Source: Pseudomonadota bacterium (lineage in GTDB: Bacteria > Pseudomonadota > Alphaproteobacteria > Rhizobiales > Hyphomicrobiaceae). Taken from it: a DNA stretch of 64,000 nucleotides. Each line of letters opens with the position of its first letter. The stretch's first letter is position 1. Shown here one piece after another: positions 1 through 8,057 of this stretch. A program made the position numbers and the translations under genes. Location of the stretch: assembly GCA_018242215.1 (NCBI GenBank), contig JAFECG010000022.1, forward strand, positions 1 through 64,000, in the 5' to 3' direction. The notes below the pieces were generated by a model. It made no database searches. It was not told the DNA's origin and saw nothing but the letters and a program-made list of their open reading frames with translations.

Positions 1-155
1 AGGGTTAGTATGCGGGAGGTTTTGGAAGCGGGGATAAGTTTTTGCGAGGCTGAGCGTTGGTGCCGAATTCATTTTCGCCGAATATAGGTGCCGCTATATG
101 GTATCCAATGCGCTTCGGTCTTGATTAGACGTTGGAGAAAGACGGCTCGAACTCA

Positions 156-380
156 CTAGACACGAAATACTGTTCGCGTTCCGCTCTGTTCGATGAGCGC
201 GCGAGCAAGCTGGTCTCCTGCGGTGGTGAGCTGGCCATTCGCGTCGAGCCAGCCATATCCGGTTGCAAGACGTGTCACATCGTCCGCGTTGCCGCCGCCG
301 GAAAGCATACCGACGAACCCCAGTACGACACTCAAATGATCCGAGGCGGCCGCGGGCTTATGATCGGGAGGCTCTTGCAT
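156..380 (-). CDS. small hypothetical protein
   Basis: A 74-residue soluble protein that I do not recognise. The frame stays open upstream to 434, but the ATG at 380 has the best ribosome site: AGGAA lies five bases ahead of it, whereas the ATG at 434 is crowded by its only purine run. The middle holds a glycine-rich turn (MLSGGGNADD) and the C-terminal half looks helical (TTAGDQLARALIEQ). There is no signal peptide or membrane segment. It is divergent from the acyl-CoA dehydrogenase gene that follows. The overlapping plus-strand frame is less protein-like. The first 155 bases of the window show no gene I can support. Confidence 0.45.
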   Translation of the reverse strand: MQEPPDHKPAAASDHLSVVLGFVGMLSGGGNADDVTRLATGYGWLDANGQLTTAGDQLARALIEQSGTRTVFRV

Positions 381-531
381 GAATTTCCTCATCCGCTGGC
401 TTTCGCGATGTCCGCCGCCCCATAACACGGCCATCCTGTAAGCTTGAAATGCATACCACTATAAATTGCGTCTTCTGACTTTAGTCAAATAATGCCAGCC
501 AGATTGGTTTTCAATTCGCCAGGTAGTACCG

Positions 532-2157
532 ATGATCGAGGTCACGAACCAACCGCCCCCTCTGGAAAATTACAATCTGTTCTTGAGTGATGCCGCTCTC
601 AGGGAAGCTCTGAAGCGTGAGAACGCCGGCTGGGCGTCCGAAAATCTCGAACGGCTTGGCCAACGGCTTGGAACGCCGGAGGCCATTGCGGCGGGGGTCG
701 AGGCCAATCGGGAGCCTCCAGTCCTTAAAGCCTTTGATCGATACGGACACAGGATCGACGAGGTCGACTTCCATCCGGGGTGGCACGTGCTTTTGGGACT
801 CGCAATGGAAGCGGGCCTTCATACAGGACCCTGGGCTGCGCCGCGCGAAGGCGCGCATGTGGCTCGGGCAGCCGGGGCCTACATGCTGGCGCAGATCGAG
901 AGCGGCGTCTATTGCCCGGTCTCGATGACGTACGCCTGCGTCGCGACGCTTAAGCACGCGCCGTCGATCGCAGCGGAATGGCTGCCGCGCATCTTTTCGC
1001 GCGACTATGATCCACGCTTCCGGCCCGTCACACAGAAAACCGCCGCTCTCATCGGGATGGCGATGACGGAAAATCAGGGTGGCTCGGACTTGCGGGCCAA
1101 CGTCACGCGTGCGGAATTCTATCGAAACGTGGGCGACCGCCACTATTACAAGCTGACGGGTCATAAATGGTTCATGTCGGCACCGATGTGCGATGCTTTC
1201 CTCGTCCTGGCGCAGACGGCGGCGGGGCCGACATGCTTCCTGGTTCCACGCTGGACTCCGGAGGGCGCGAGGAACGCCATTCACATCCGCCGGCTCAAGG
1301 ATAAGCTCGGCAACCGCTCCAATGCGTCGAGCGAAGTGGAGTTCGAAGGCGTGCACGGCGAGCTTCTCGGCGAGGAGGGGCGCGGAATTCCAACCATCAT
1401 CGAGATGGGAAATTACACACGTCTCGATTGCGCGATCGGTTCGTCGGGTCTGATGCGGCAGGGCCTTGCACAGGCCATCCACCATGCGCAGCACCGCCGC
1501 GCCTTTCAAAAATTCCTCGTCGATCAGGCTTTGATGGCGAACGTGCTGTCGGATCTCGCGATCGAGTCTGAAGCGGCGACCGTCCTGACGATGCGACTCG
1601 CCCGCTCCTACGATGAAAGCGACGAGGCCGCGTTGGCCTTCCGCCGTCTCGTAACGCCGGCCGCGAAATTCTGGATCTGCAAGCGCGGACCAACGTTCGC
1701 GGCAGAAGCAATGGAAGTGCTGGGGGGCAACGGCTACGTTGAGGAGTTCAACTTGGCGCGCATCTATCGCGAGATGCCGCTCAATTCCATCTGGGAGGGA
1801 TCGGGCAACATCATGTGCCTTGACGTGCTCCGGGCGTTGGGGCGCTCGCGTGCGGCTTTGGAGATGATCGTCGATGAGGTGAGGGAGGCTGTGACAGAGG
1901 ATCGTCGTCTCGCCGCGTTCGTCGCGACGTTGCGCGACAGCGCGCAGAGCGCAGATGAATCGCACGCGCGGATTTTCGTCCGCAATCTTGTGCTCGCATT
2001 GCAGGCCGCGCTTTTGATCCGGCACGCGCCGTGTGAGATCGCGGATGCCTTTTGCGCGACCAGATTGGTCGGCGACGGAGGTGGCGCGTTCGGACTTCTT
2101 CCGTCCGGAACGAATACGAAAGCGATTATCGCGCGTGCTGCGCCAGCGCTGAACTGA
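532..2157 (+). CDS. aidB: AidB-type acyl-CoA dehydrogenase
   Basis: A 541-residue flavoprotein of the acyl-CoA dehydrogenase superfamily, the same length as E. coli AidB. AidB is induced during adaptation to alkylating agents, binds FAD and DNA, and has weak isovaleryl-CoA dehydrogenase activity. Visible landmarks are the FAD-contacting stretch GMAMTENQGGSDLRANV near residues 175-191 and the C-terminal block EVLGGNGYVEEFNLAR with SIWEGSGNIMCLDVLRAL around residues 395-435, both typical of AidB rather than of fatty-acid-oxidising relatives. The last 100 residues correspond to the DNA-binding domain of AidB. The gene stands alone with no ada or alkB beside it. A short dyad, TGACT-TT-AGTCA at 476-487, lies 45 bases upstream and could be an operator. 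Catalytic function is inferred from the family only. Confidence 0.9.
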   Translation: MIEVTNQPPPLENYNLFLSDAALREALKRENAGWASENLERLGQRLGTPEAIAAGVEANREPPVLKAFDRYGHRIDEVDFHPGWHVLLGLAMEAGLHTGPWAAPREGAHVARAAGAYMLAQIESGVYCPVSMTYACVATLKHAPSIAAEWLPRIFSRDYDPRFRPVTQKTAALIGMAMTENQGGSDLRANVTRAEFYRNVGDRHYYKLTGHKWFMSAPMCDAFLVLAQTAAGPTCFLVPRWTPEGARNAIHIRRLKDKLGNRSNASSEVEFEGVHGELLGEEGRGIPTIIEMGNYTRLDCAIGSSGLMRQGLAQAIHHAQHRRAFQKFLVDQALMANVLSDLAIESEAATVLTMRLARSYDESDEAALAFRRLVTPAAKFWICKRGPTFAAEAMEVLGGNGYVEEFNLARIYREMPLNSIWEGSGNIMCLDVLRALGRSRAALEMIVDEVREAVTEDRRLAAFVATLRDSAQSADESHARIFVRNLVLALQAALLIRHAPCEIADAFCATRLVGDGGGAFGLLPSGTNTKAIIARAAPALN

Positions 2158-2174
2158 CGCGCACCCGCGCTTGA

Positions 2175-2558
2175 TCAGCTCGCTTTCGGATCGGGGACGG
2201 CGTTATCGGGCACCGACGGATTTGCGGCCGGTCCCGCGGCATTCGCCATTTCCGGCAGCTTCTCAGCCAAAGCCGCGAGGATTGCATCGACGGGAATGCC
2301 GAGAGATTTCGCGATCTGCTGGACATGCTCGTCGCCCAAAGCGGCTTTGATCTGATCGGCGGTGATCGGCAGGTTCCCTTTGTTTTTATCGAACCACGAT
2401 TGGACCTGGTCGGCAAAGCCCGCACTTTGAAGCTTTGCGAGGATGGTCTGAAGGCCTTCGGTTCCAAGAACGCTTTTGATGAGATCAGGCAGCGCCGCCT
2501 GTTCGGCTTGTCCGACGACGTTTCCGACAACCCCCTTCAGCGCGTCACTCCAGCTCAT
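2175..2558 (-). CDS. YidB-like (DUF937-type) protein
   Basis: A 127-residue cytoplasmic protein resembling the YidB/DUF937 family, whose role is unknown. The family pattern is an N-terminal amphipathic segment (MSWSDALKGVVGNVVGQAEQ) followed by helices rich in small residues and the LGDEHVQQIAKSLGIPVDAI block near residues 80-100. I start it at 2558 because GGAAAGGG lies just upstream of that ATG; the frame extends 12 codons further without a better site. The tail is rich in Pro, Ala and Asn. It converges on aidB with only 17 bases between stop codons. Confidence 0.75.
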   Translation of the reverse strand: MSWSDALKGVVGNVVGQAEQAALPDLIKSVLGTEGLQTILAKLQSAGFADQVQSWFDKNKGNLPITADQIKAALGDEHVQQIAKSLGIPVDAILAALAEKLPEMANAAGPAANPSVPDNAVPDPKAS

Positions 2559-2749
2559 GGTCTGCCCTTTCCATGTTGATGATCGGTGCGTCACTTCCGC
2601 ACTCGGCTTGCAATACTATGCTTCTCCTGCACCGTCGTAAATTCCGCGCGCAAAAACGTTCGATTAACAAAGCGTATGGCAGGGTTCCGCAGCGGTGCGA
2701 TTCACCTTATTGCCATAGGATGATCAAAGTTCGCGGTTAACCGGCACCT

Positions 2750-3757
2750 ATGATCATGAAAAACCAAGCTGATTGCGGAAAGTCTGTGCCGCGCCTCGGC
2801 GTTGCGAGCTTGTCTGCGCTTTTATTGCTGACGGGCATTGCCCATGCCGAGGATTGTATCGATGTCCAGTCGACTGCGGCAGCGGCCGATTTCAAACCGT
2901 GTGACGAGTTCGAACCGCAGCTCGATCTGAATGCGGCGCTGGCAGAGCGTGCACAGTCGGCCGATGCGCAAGCAACCGATTCAGTGCCTTGGATCGCGAC
3001 GGACACTTCTGATCTTCCGGCGACCTTCAGCACGAGCGATAGCGGCGTTTCCGTCCGCACGAGTCTCGGGACATGGCGTGATTATAACGCCAAATCCGCA
3101 TCTGCGACGGTTGCGCAGCCGGAGTTCGGCTCGGCTGTAAATTCTTTCGACCTTCCGAAGGCGCCCGTTGCAGCGAAGACGCCAATCGACGTCTGGAGCA
3201 ATCTGGATGTCAACGGCTTCGACGGATCGCGCGATCAATCTACGCGCGCAGGCGTCGGCGCAGACTATACACTCAACAAGGCTGCGGTTGTTGGCGTTTC
3301 CGTCGAGCACGGAGATGCGCGGTCTGCACTGGTGCCTGGAATCGAGCAGGACCAGAAAGCATCCGCTTACATGACATTGCAGGCGACGCCTCTGCTCAGC
3401 CTCGACGCGCGCACCGAATGGCAGTCGGGAAACGCCGAATTCGCGGAGGCCTCCGGCGCGGCCGAAAGAGGAGCCTTCCTTCTGGCTCCGAAACTCAACA
3501 AGTCGTTTCAGCTTGACGACGGGACCACGCTCTCACCGTTCCTGACCTATCAGCGCGAGTTCGACCTCTCGGCGTCACACCGGGATGGTGTCGATCCGAC
3601 ACTGGATGCGATGCAATCGGCCGGAGCCGGCATCACCTATTCCAAACCCGATTCCTATTCGTTGAGCGTGACCGCGGATGTCGATAATTTCGGCGGGGCC
3701 GAGGACCAGAAAAGTCTCAGCAGCCGATTTCAGTTGAGCGTGCCGCTCAGCAAATAA
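2750..3757 (+). CDS. secreted protein, probable outer-membrane beta-barrel
   Basis: A 335-residue exported protein. Residues 1-33 form a signal peptide (hydrophobic run SLSALLLLTGIAHA, cleavage likely before ED). Residues 35-140 are an acidic, low-complexity passenger. From about residue 150 the chain alternates polar and hydrophobic residues in amphipathic strands with repeated turns (GVGADYTL, GVSVEHGDAR, YMTLQATPLLSLDARTEW), ending in QLSVPLSK, the pattern of an autotransporter-like or porin-like barrel. Two ATGs, at 2750 and 2756, are possible starts. I cannot assign a substrate. It converges on the DUF486 gene. Confidence 0.6.
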   Translation: MIMKNQADCGKSVPRLGVASLSALLLLTGIAHAEDCIDVQSTAAAADFKPCDEFEPQLDLNAALAERAQSADAQATDSVPWIATDTSDLPATFSTSDSGVSVRTSLGTWRDYNAKSASATVAQPEFGSAVNSFDLPKAPVAAKTPIDVWSNLDVNGFDGSRDQSTRAGVGADYTLNKAAVVGVSVEHGDARSALVPGIEQDQKASAYMTLQATPLLSLDARTEWQSGNAEFAEASGAAERGAFLLAPKLNKSFQLDDGTTLSPFLTYQREFDLSASHRDGVDPTLDAMQSAGAGITYSKPDSYSLSVTADVDNFGGAEDQKSLSSRFQLSVPLSK

Positions 3758-3788
3758 GTCGTGTCCGAGCGGCATCGACCGTCGCCCG

Positions 3789-4136
3789 CTACAGCGGCGC
3801 CTTGAAAACGAAGAACGCTCCAATTGCGATGAACGCAAACCCGACTGCGTGGTTGATGGTCAGCGATTGCCCAAGATACGCCACCGAGAAGATCGTGAAG
3901 ACGGTGAGGGTGATGACCTCCTGCATCGTCTTCAATTCCGCGGGCGAATAGACCATGCTGCCGTAACGGTTGGCGGGGACGGCGAGGCAATATTCGAAGA
4001 ACGCGATGCCCCAGCTCACGATGATGACCAGCCAGAGCGGCTTGTTCATGAACTTGAGATGGCCGTACCAAGCGAAGGTCATGAAAATATTCGACATCGT
4101 CAGCAAGACGATGGGGAGGATTGGCTGGGGGATCAT
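3789..4136 (-). CDS. DMT-family small membrane protein (DUF486)
   Basis: A 115-residue integral membrane protein with four hydrophobic segments (about residues 5-22, 32-52, 70-88 and 93-112). It matches the DUF486 branch of the drug/metabolite transporter superfamily: TMSNIFMTFAWYGHLKF at the N terminus and a conserved loop with CLAVPANRYG around residues 50-60 are characteristic. These short proteins resemble half of a full DMT carrier and probably act as dimers, but no substrate is established. A C-terminal FVFKAPL closes the last helix, also typical. It is transcribed alone, divergent from the 27-residue microprotein. Confidence 0.85.
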   Translation of the reverse strand: MIPQPILPIVLLTMSNIFMTFAWYGHLKFMNKPLWLVIIVSWGIAFFEYCLAVPANRYGSMVYSPAELKTMQEVITLTVFTIFSVAYLGQSLTINHAVGFAFIAIGAFFVFKAPL

Positions 4137-4397
4137 GTGAGGTCCGTCTCTGGTCCGTTGCGGAATACATTTGCGATAGAGAAAGTGTTCCCTCCGCTAT
4201 TACTGCCAAAGCGTGCGCTTTGCGAAGCGGAACTCGTTTTGATCCGCATGCGTTGATGTCCCAGTCGAAGCCGGCGAGCTTCAAGACGTCTCAAAGCACA
4301 CGTGAGACGGCGGGCCCGAGACCAAGCGTTTCGGGACCTCAAGGATGCTCGTCATGGCGTCGGCGGACTGTCGATGCCGCAATGAGGAGACTGACGA

Positions 4398-4481
4398 ATG
4401 GCACGCGATATCATCCTTTGGCTCGCCGGCGTTCCGCTGGTCGTCATCATCGGGCTGCATCTCTTTGGTTTTCTGCACTAG
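4398..4481 (+). CDS. 27-residue membrane microprotein
   Basis: A very short open frame encoding MARDIILWLAGVPLVVIIGL followed by seven more residues (HLFGFLH). It is almost entirely a single transmembrane helix with one Arg-Asp pair at the N-terminal end, so it should sit in the cytoplasmic membrane with the N terminus inside. Support for translation is strong for its size: GAGGAG lies eight bases before the ATG, codon choice is G/C-rich like its neighbours, and a clear Rho-independent terminator begins 20 bases after the stop. Similar short helix-only proteins are familiar to me from Rhizobiales genomes, but no function is known. It is too short for routine gene calling. Confidence 0.65.
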   Translation: MARDIILWLAGVPLVVIIGLHLFGFLH

Positions 4482-4501
4482 CTCATTGCAAAACGCATGA
4501 A

Positions 4502-4526
4502 CCCGGAGCTTCCGGCTCCGGGTTTT
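4502..4526 (+). terminator. Rho-independent terminator after the microprotein
   Basis: A perfect eight-base stem, CCCGGAGC/GCTCCGGG, with a five-base loop, is followed by TTTT and further T-rich sequence. It ends the 27-residue microprotein transcript and precedes the convergent hypothetical gene at 4549. Confidence 0.85.
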
Positions 4527-4548
4527 GTTTGTTTGAAATTCTCCGCAA

Positions 4549-4842
4549 TCAATCCGTCTCGTCGGTGTTGGCGGTCTTTGCCAGCATGACTGCAACGTGC
4601 CGGTTCAGAGCGTCGGCAGCCAATGTGGGAACGAGGGCCGGGCCCACGGGGCCCTGTGATGCATCGTAGGCGGTGCGCATGTCGCCGGTTTTATTCCATA
4701 CGACCAAAGCGTAGCCCGCGATGTCCGTCCCCATCGCGTCGACGGCTGCGGCACATTTTTCCAGTAAATCGTCACGGACGACCTTTGCCTGCTCGTTATC
4801 GCGGCGGGTTCTTTCTGATGCCAATTTTATGAGGTGCGTCAT
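4549..4842 (-). CDS. conserved-looking hypothetical protein
   Basis: A 97-residue soluble protein. The N-terminal third is charged and helical (residues 8-35, LASERTRRDNEQAKVVRDDLLEK reads as an amphipathic helix). The middle carries an aromatic strand-like segment (GYALVVWNKTGDMRTAYDAS) and the C-terminal part another helix (ADALNRHVAVMLAKT). I do not recognise the family. No strong ribosome site precedes the ATG. It faces the terminator of the microprotein and is divergent from the ureohydrolase gene across 204 bases, in which I see only a 28-codon frame at 4917 that I do not accept. Confidence 0.55.
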   Translation of the reverse strand: MTHLIKLASERTRRDNEQAKVVRDDLLEKCAAAVDAMGTDIAGYALVVWNKTGDMRTAYDASQGPVGPALVPTLAADALNRHVAVMLAKTANTDETD

Positions 4843-5046
4843 GACATTTCGGCCAAACTGTTATCGATCATTCTGCTAACGCGCAGGGGAGGTCGCGAGT
4901 TCAAAGGAAGGCACCCATGCCAAGAGGGGGCTTGACCCGGCCAATCAGATCAGCATTCTGCGACTGCCGCGAAACGGAGGCGCCGGGGCATCCCGGTAGA
5001 TTGTGGAGGTGTCGGCCGGTCGACATCGTAAACAATCGAGGTCGTC

Positions 5047-6063
5047 ATGCTTCCCGGCACCACGTCCGGCGGCGCGCACGCGCTCTATAGAACGCCTTCT
5101 TCATCACCAGCCTGTCTTTCGTCCGAGCAGACCTATTCGGGGACGCATACTTTTTTGCGGGCGCCTCGGGTCAAGCGGGCCGCGGCAGGAGATTTCGCCA
5201 TTCTCGGCGTTCCATTGGACATCGCTACTTCGAACAGGCCGGGGGCGAGGCTGGGGCCGGATGCCGTAAGATCGGCCTCGGCGCTGCTTGCGGAGTTGAA
5301 GGCGTATCCAGGCGGTTTCGATCCGATGCGCCATGTCAACGTCGTCGACCTTGGCGATGCATGGCTCGATTACGGATTTCCGCAGACAATCCCCGGAGCC
5401 ATCGAAGAACTGGCGTTCGAAGCGGTTTCGGCCGGAGCATTTCTCTGCGCGCTCGGCGGCGATCATTTCATCAGCTATCCCCTGCTCAAGGCGCATGCGC
5501 GTATGCATGGCTGTCTGACACTCATCCATTTCGATGCGCATACCGATACGTGGACGCCTCGGGTCGGTGGCGACGGGAGTGTGGAACTCAATCACGGCAC
5601 GATGTTCGCGCAAGCGATCGATGACGGACTGATCGATCCAAGTACCTCGAGTCAGATCGGCATCCGGACGTGGGTCGACGATCCGAAAGGTATGAACATC
5701 TTCGACAACATGGCGGTTGCCGAAAAGGGCGCGGCGTCGATTGCAGCGATGGTGCAAGAGCTTGCGGGAGATACGCCGTGCTATCTCACCGTCGACATCG
5801 ATTGTCTCGATCCCGCCTTTGCGCCCGGGACCGGGACACCAGTAACGGGTGGCCTGGTGCCGCGAGAGCTATTGGCCATGCTGCGCGCTCTCGACCGTTT
5901 GAAAATCGTCGGTTGCGATGTCGTGGAAGTGGCGCCGGCTTATGACCAGGGAGGCATCACCGCATTGGCTGCGGCAACCGTCGTCTACGAGCAGGCCTGC
6001 CGGGTGGCACGACAGAATGGGGCGCAGGTGATGTCCTATCCGGCGCCGCGGGTCGGTGGTTAA
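5047..6063 (+). CDS. speB: arginase/agmatinase-family ureohydrolase
   Basis: A 338-residue binuclear manganese hydrolase of the arginase/agmatinase superfamily. All the metal-binding motifs are present: LGGDHFISYP near residue 137, FDAHTDTW near 164 and VDIDCLDPAFAPGTGTP near 250. The spacing and the GGLVPRELL block after the last motif favour agmatinase (agmatine to putrescine plus urea), but guanidino-acid hydrolases look alike, so the symbol is provisional. The first 40 residues are a low-complexity extension not expected in the family; a weak GAGG precedes the ATG at 5047 and no later start keeps the fold intact before residue 45. A terminator follows. No arginine decarboxylase gene is nearby. 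Confidence 0.8.
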   Translation: MLPGTTSGGAHALYRTPSSSPACLSSEQTYSGTHTFLRAPRVKRAAAGDFAILGVPLDIATSNRPGARLGPDAVRSASALLAELKAYPGGFDPMRHVNVVDLGDAWLDYGFPQTIPGAIEELAFEAVSAGAFLCALGGDHFISYPLLKAHARMHGCLTLIHFDAHTDTWTPRVGGDGSVELNHGTMFAQAIDDGLIDPSTSSQIGIRTWVDDPKGMNIFDNMAVAEKGAASIAAMVQELAGDTPCYLTVDIDCLDPAFAPGTGTPVTGGLVPRELLAMLRALDRLKIVGCDVVEVAPAYDQGGITALAAATVVYEQACRVARQNGAQVMSYPAPRVGG

Positions 6064-6115
6064 TTGTTGCAGACGACAGTCCGTCGATCAGCTGAGCATC
6101 GGTCTCCCCGGGAAC

Positions 6116-6148
6116 AGCGGCAGGCTGCGGCCTGCCGCTATCTCTTTT
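6116..6148 (+). terminator. Rho-independent terminator after the ureohydrolase gene
   Basis: A nine-base perfect stem, AGCGGCAGG/CCTGCCGCT, with loop CTGCGG is followed by ATCTCTTTT. It lies about 50 bases beyond the stop codon at 6063. Confidence 0.75.
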
Positions 6149-6194
6149 CGCAGTGAGAGCCCGGGTGGGGTTCTCTTTCGAGAGGAGAGATCAG

Positions 6195-6506
6195 ATGGCG
6201 TCTTTTATTCGTCAGATCGGGGCGACGTCGCGCCCGCTTGTCGTTTCTGCTGTTGCTTTTGCTGCGGTTCTGTCAACAGCGAGTGCCGCGGAGGCAGTCA
6301 GCCTCCGAGTGCAGTTGGCCTGCGCAACCGATTACTACGCCCATTGCAGCGCCTACAGCCCATCGAGCCCGCAGGTGCGCTCATGCATGCGTGCGGTCGG
6401 CGCGGGCCTTTCCAAGCGCTGTGTCGATGCCCTCGTCTCGGCGGGTGAGGTCTCGGCCGCGGAAGTAGCGCACCGGCGTGGATTGTCGGAGACGGCTGCT
6501 CGCTAA
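6195..6506 (+). CDS. small secreted cysteine-containing protein
   Basis: A 103-residue exported protein. Residues 1-30 form a signal peptide (RPLVVSAVAFAAVLSTASAAEA). The mature part has four cysteines in a compact arrangement (ACATDYYAHCSAYSP, then VRSCMRAVGAGLSKRCVDAL), which suggests two disulfides in a helical periplasmic protein. I start it at 6195 because GAGAGGAGAG lies immediately upstream; the frame continues 14 codons further without a site. I do not recognise the family. It stands alone between a terminator and the ParB-like gene. Confidence 0.7.
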   Translation: MASFIRQIGATSRPLVVSAVAFAAVLSTASAAEAVSLRVQLACATDYYAHCSAYSPSSPQVRSCMRAVGAGLSKRCVDALVSAGEVSAAEVAHRRGLSETAAR

Positions 6507-6642
6507 ATTTTCCATTGCTTCTCGGATCCATGGCGGGGCGTTCGGCGGACCCCGGCTATGACACGCGTGACGGTCGACAACGGAATTTTAACCATCACGA
6601 CGAAATTATTAAGCCACTGTTCAATTGGCGTTCTGGGAAGTC

Positions 6643-7338
6643 ATGTCACTGCTTGCCGTCTTGCGTGAACCGGCATCGGGATCGTCCGCTGGCCCGGGAT
6701 TTCCATTCTCCTTTTCGCGCTCCGACAGGCTTTGCAAGCGCAAGCTGTTGAGCGTTCCGTTGGAAGAACTCCGGCCGACGCAGATGGCCGTCGGGATGCG
6801 CGCGGTCGCGGCCAAGCGTGAAAAAGTGGAACGGCGCGCGCGCAGCTCTCGCAAACTTCGCCGCTATCTCGAGGATCGGCCGATTCCCGCCGTGCTCGGC
6901 CCGAACGACGATCTCTTCATCATCGATCATCATCACCTATGCCTTGCTTTGCTCAAAAGCGACGTCGACGAAGCGTTCGTCAAAGTGGTCGGCGATCTTT
7001 CGGATTTGCCGCGCAGGCGGTTCCTGCGAAGGATGGCCGCCCTCGGCTTGCTCCATGCCTACGATGGGCATGGGAGGCCCGTCTGCCCGACCAAGCTTCC
7101 GGAACGACTCGATGATCTGCGCGGTGACCCGTACCGCGATCTCGCATGGTCGGTGCGCGAAGCCGGTGGATTTGCGAAAACGGGGAAGCCTTACGCCGAA
7201 TTCCGTTGGGCGGATTTCTTCCGCCATCGCATTCCGCGATCTACTATCCGGCGAGATTTCGACTATGCGCACGACCGGGCCATGTGGCTTGCCCGGTCGC
7301 GGGAGGCTGTTCGAATGCCTGGCTATATGAGCCGATAG
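6643..7338 (+). CDS. ParB-like protein (ParBc_2 type)
   Basis: A 231-residue protein resembling the putative ParB-like nuclease family (ParBc_2), distinct from chromosomal ParB. The family signature is visible: VPLEELRPTQMAVGM around residue 37, then a helical block rich in Arg, then PIPAVLGPNDDLFIIDHHHL near residues 87-106, where the DHHH cluster is the conserved feature. The C-terminal half carries GDPYRDLAWSVREAG and a Trp/Phe-rich segment (FRWADFFRHRIP). These proteins are of uncertain function. I chose ATG 6643 with GGGAAG just upstream; a TTG six codons earlier is possible. No parA lies beside it; an orphan ParA-type gene is 12 kb away. Confidence 0.75.
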   Translation: MSLLAVLREPASGSSAGPGFPFSFSRSDRLCKRKLLSVPLEELRPTQMAVGMRAVAAKREKVERRARSSRKLRRYLEDRPIPAVLGPNDDLFIIDHHHLCLALLKSDVDEAFVKVVGDLSDLPRRRFLRRMAALGLLHAYDGHGRPVCPTKLPERLDDLRGDPYRDLAWSVREAGGFAKTGKPYAEFRWADFFRHRIPRSTIRRDFDYAHDRAMWLARSREAVRMPGYMSR

Positions 7339-7370
7339 CCGTCGGCTTGCTGCGTCTTAGCGACCGTCAG

Positions 7371-7739
7371 TCAGTGCCTCGGCGAATTGAATGAAAAATC
7401 GAATTCGTCGCCGATGTTCTGCGTCGCCTGGCGCCAATCGGCACCGGAGTTCAGGTTCGGAGGCTCGATCTCCGCGGGGTTGCCATGCTGGTCGATCGCG
7501 CCGTGGGAGGGGTCGCGAACGGGAAGGGCGCACAGACGTGTCGCGAGTTCCTGCAATTCGCCGAGAATGGCTTCGCGCCGAAGTTCGTGCTGAAGCGCGA
7601 CATTGCGAACGTCGCGCAGCAGTTGTTCGTCGACGCGGCGGAGTGCGTCCGACAGTGTATGGATGAAGTCCTGCTCTGTGCGGGCATTGTCCGCGAGGCG
7701 GCTCAACATCTCTTCGACGTTCTTTGATATTCCGGTCAT
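7371..7739 (-). CDS. hypothetical coiled-coil protein
   Basis: A 122-residue cytoplasmic protein. Residues 5-75 are highly helical and charged with heptad-like spacing of leucines (MLSRLADNARTEQDF, LSDALRRVDEQLLRDV, EAILGELQELATRL), suggesting a coiled-coil homodimer. The C-terminal 45 residues are Asn/Asp/Pro-rich and probably disordered (NPAEIEPPNLNSG). A purine-rich GAGGAGAGATCG precedes the ATG. I do not recognise the family. It converges on the ParB-like gene with 32 bases between stop codons. Confidence 0.65.
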   Translation of the reverse strand: MTGISKNVEEMLSRLADNARTEQDFIHTLSDALRRVDEQLLRDVRNVALQHELRREAILGELQELATRLCALPVRDPSHGAIDQHGNPAEIEPPNLNSGADWRQATQNIGDEFDFSFNSPRH

Positions 7740-8057
7740 CGATCTCTCCTCGCGGTTGGGACGAGCCTTCTAGGACAAACCGCGTGATTCGCATGGCTAA
7801 AAATTGTTGCAGATATGCTCATCGGCTCGCCAATCGCTTGTCGAGTCGCAGGCGGCAGTCGGAACGGCGATGCAAAAGAGATCTTCTGGGTCCGAGAAAA
7901 AGCGCGCCGCATTGGAATGCGACGCGCCTATTTCTTGCAGAAGATTCAAGTACGGCAGACGTTCAGCTCATACACTCTGCATTGCCGGCGGCGCTCGATA
8001 GAACGTTCCCGCGTGGCGCCCTAAAACGTGAGCAGGTTGCAGGCTACGATGCTCTCG
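7740..8057. other. 318-base intergenic stretch with one hairpin
   Basis: No convincing coding frame. Short plus-strand frames here have poor ribosome sites and atypical codon use. The one structured element is at 7902-7927: arms GCGCG and CGCATT pair with AATGCG and CGCGC around a GG loop with a single C/A mismatch, followed by CTATTTCTT, so it may be a terminator or a processed RNA end. The promoter of the minus-strand coiled-coil gene must lie in the left part of the stretch. Confidence 0.4.

Noticed and set aside
511-2025. 504-codon minus-strand open frame opposite aidB
   Set aside because: It mirrors a recognised 541-residue acyl-CoA dehydrogenase. Long antisense frames are common in GC-rich DNA; its composition (Arg/His-rich, no domain) is not protein-like.
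4917-5003. 28-codon frame ahead of the ureohydrolase gene
   Set aside because: GGAAGG precedes the ATG, but the product (MPRGGLTRPIRSAF and so on) has no structural feature and no terminator follows. A leader peptide cannot be excluded or supported.
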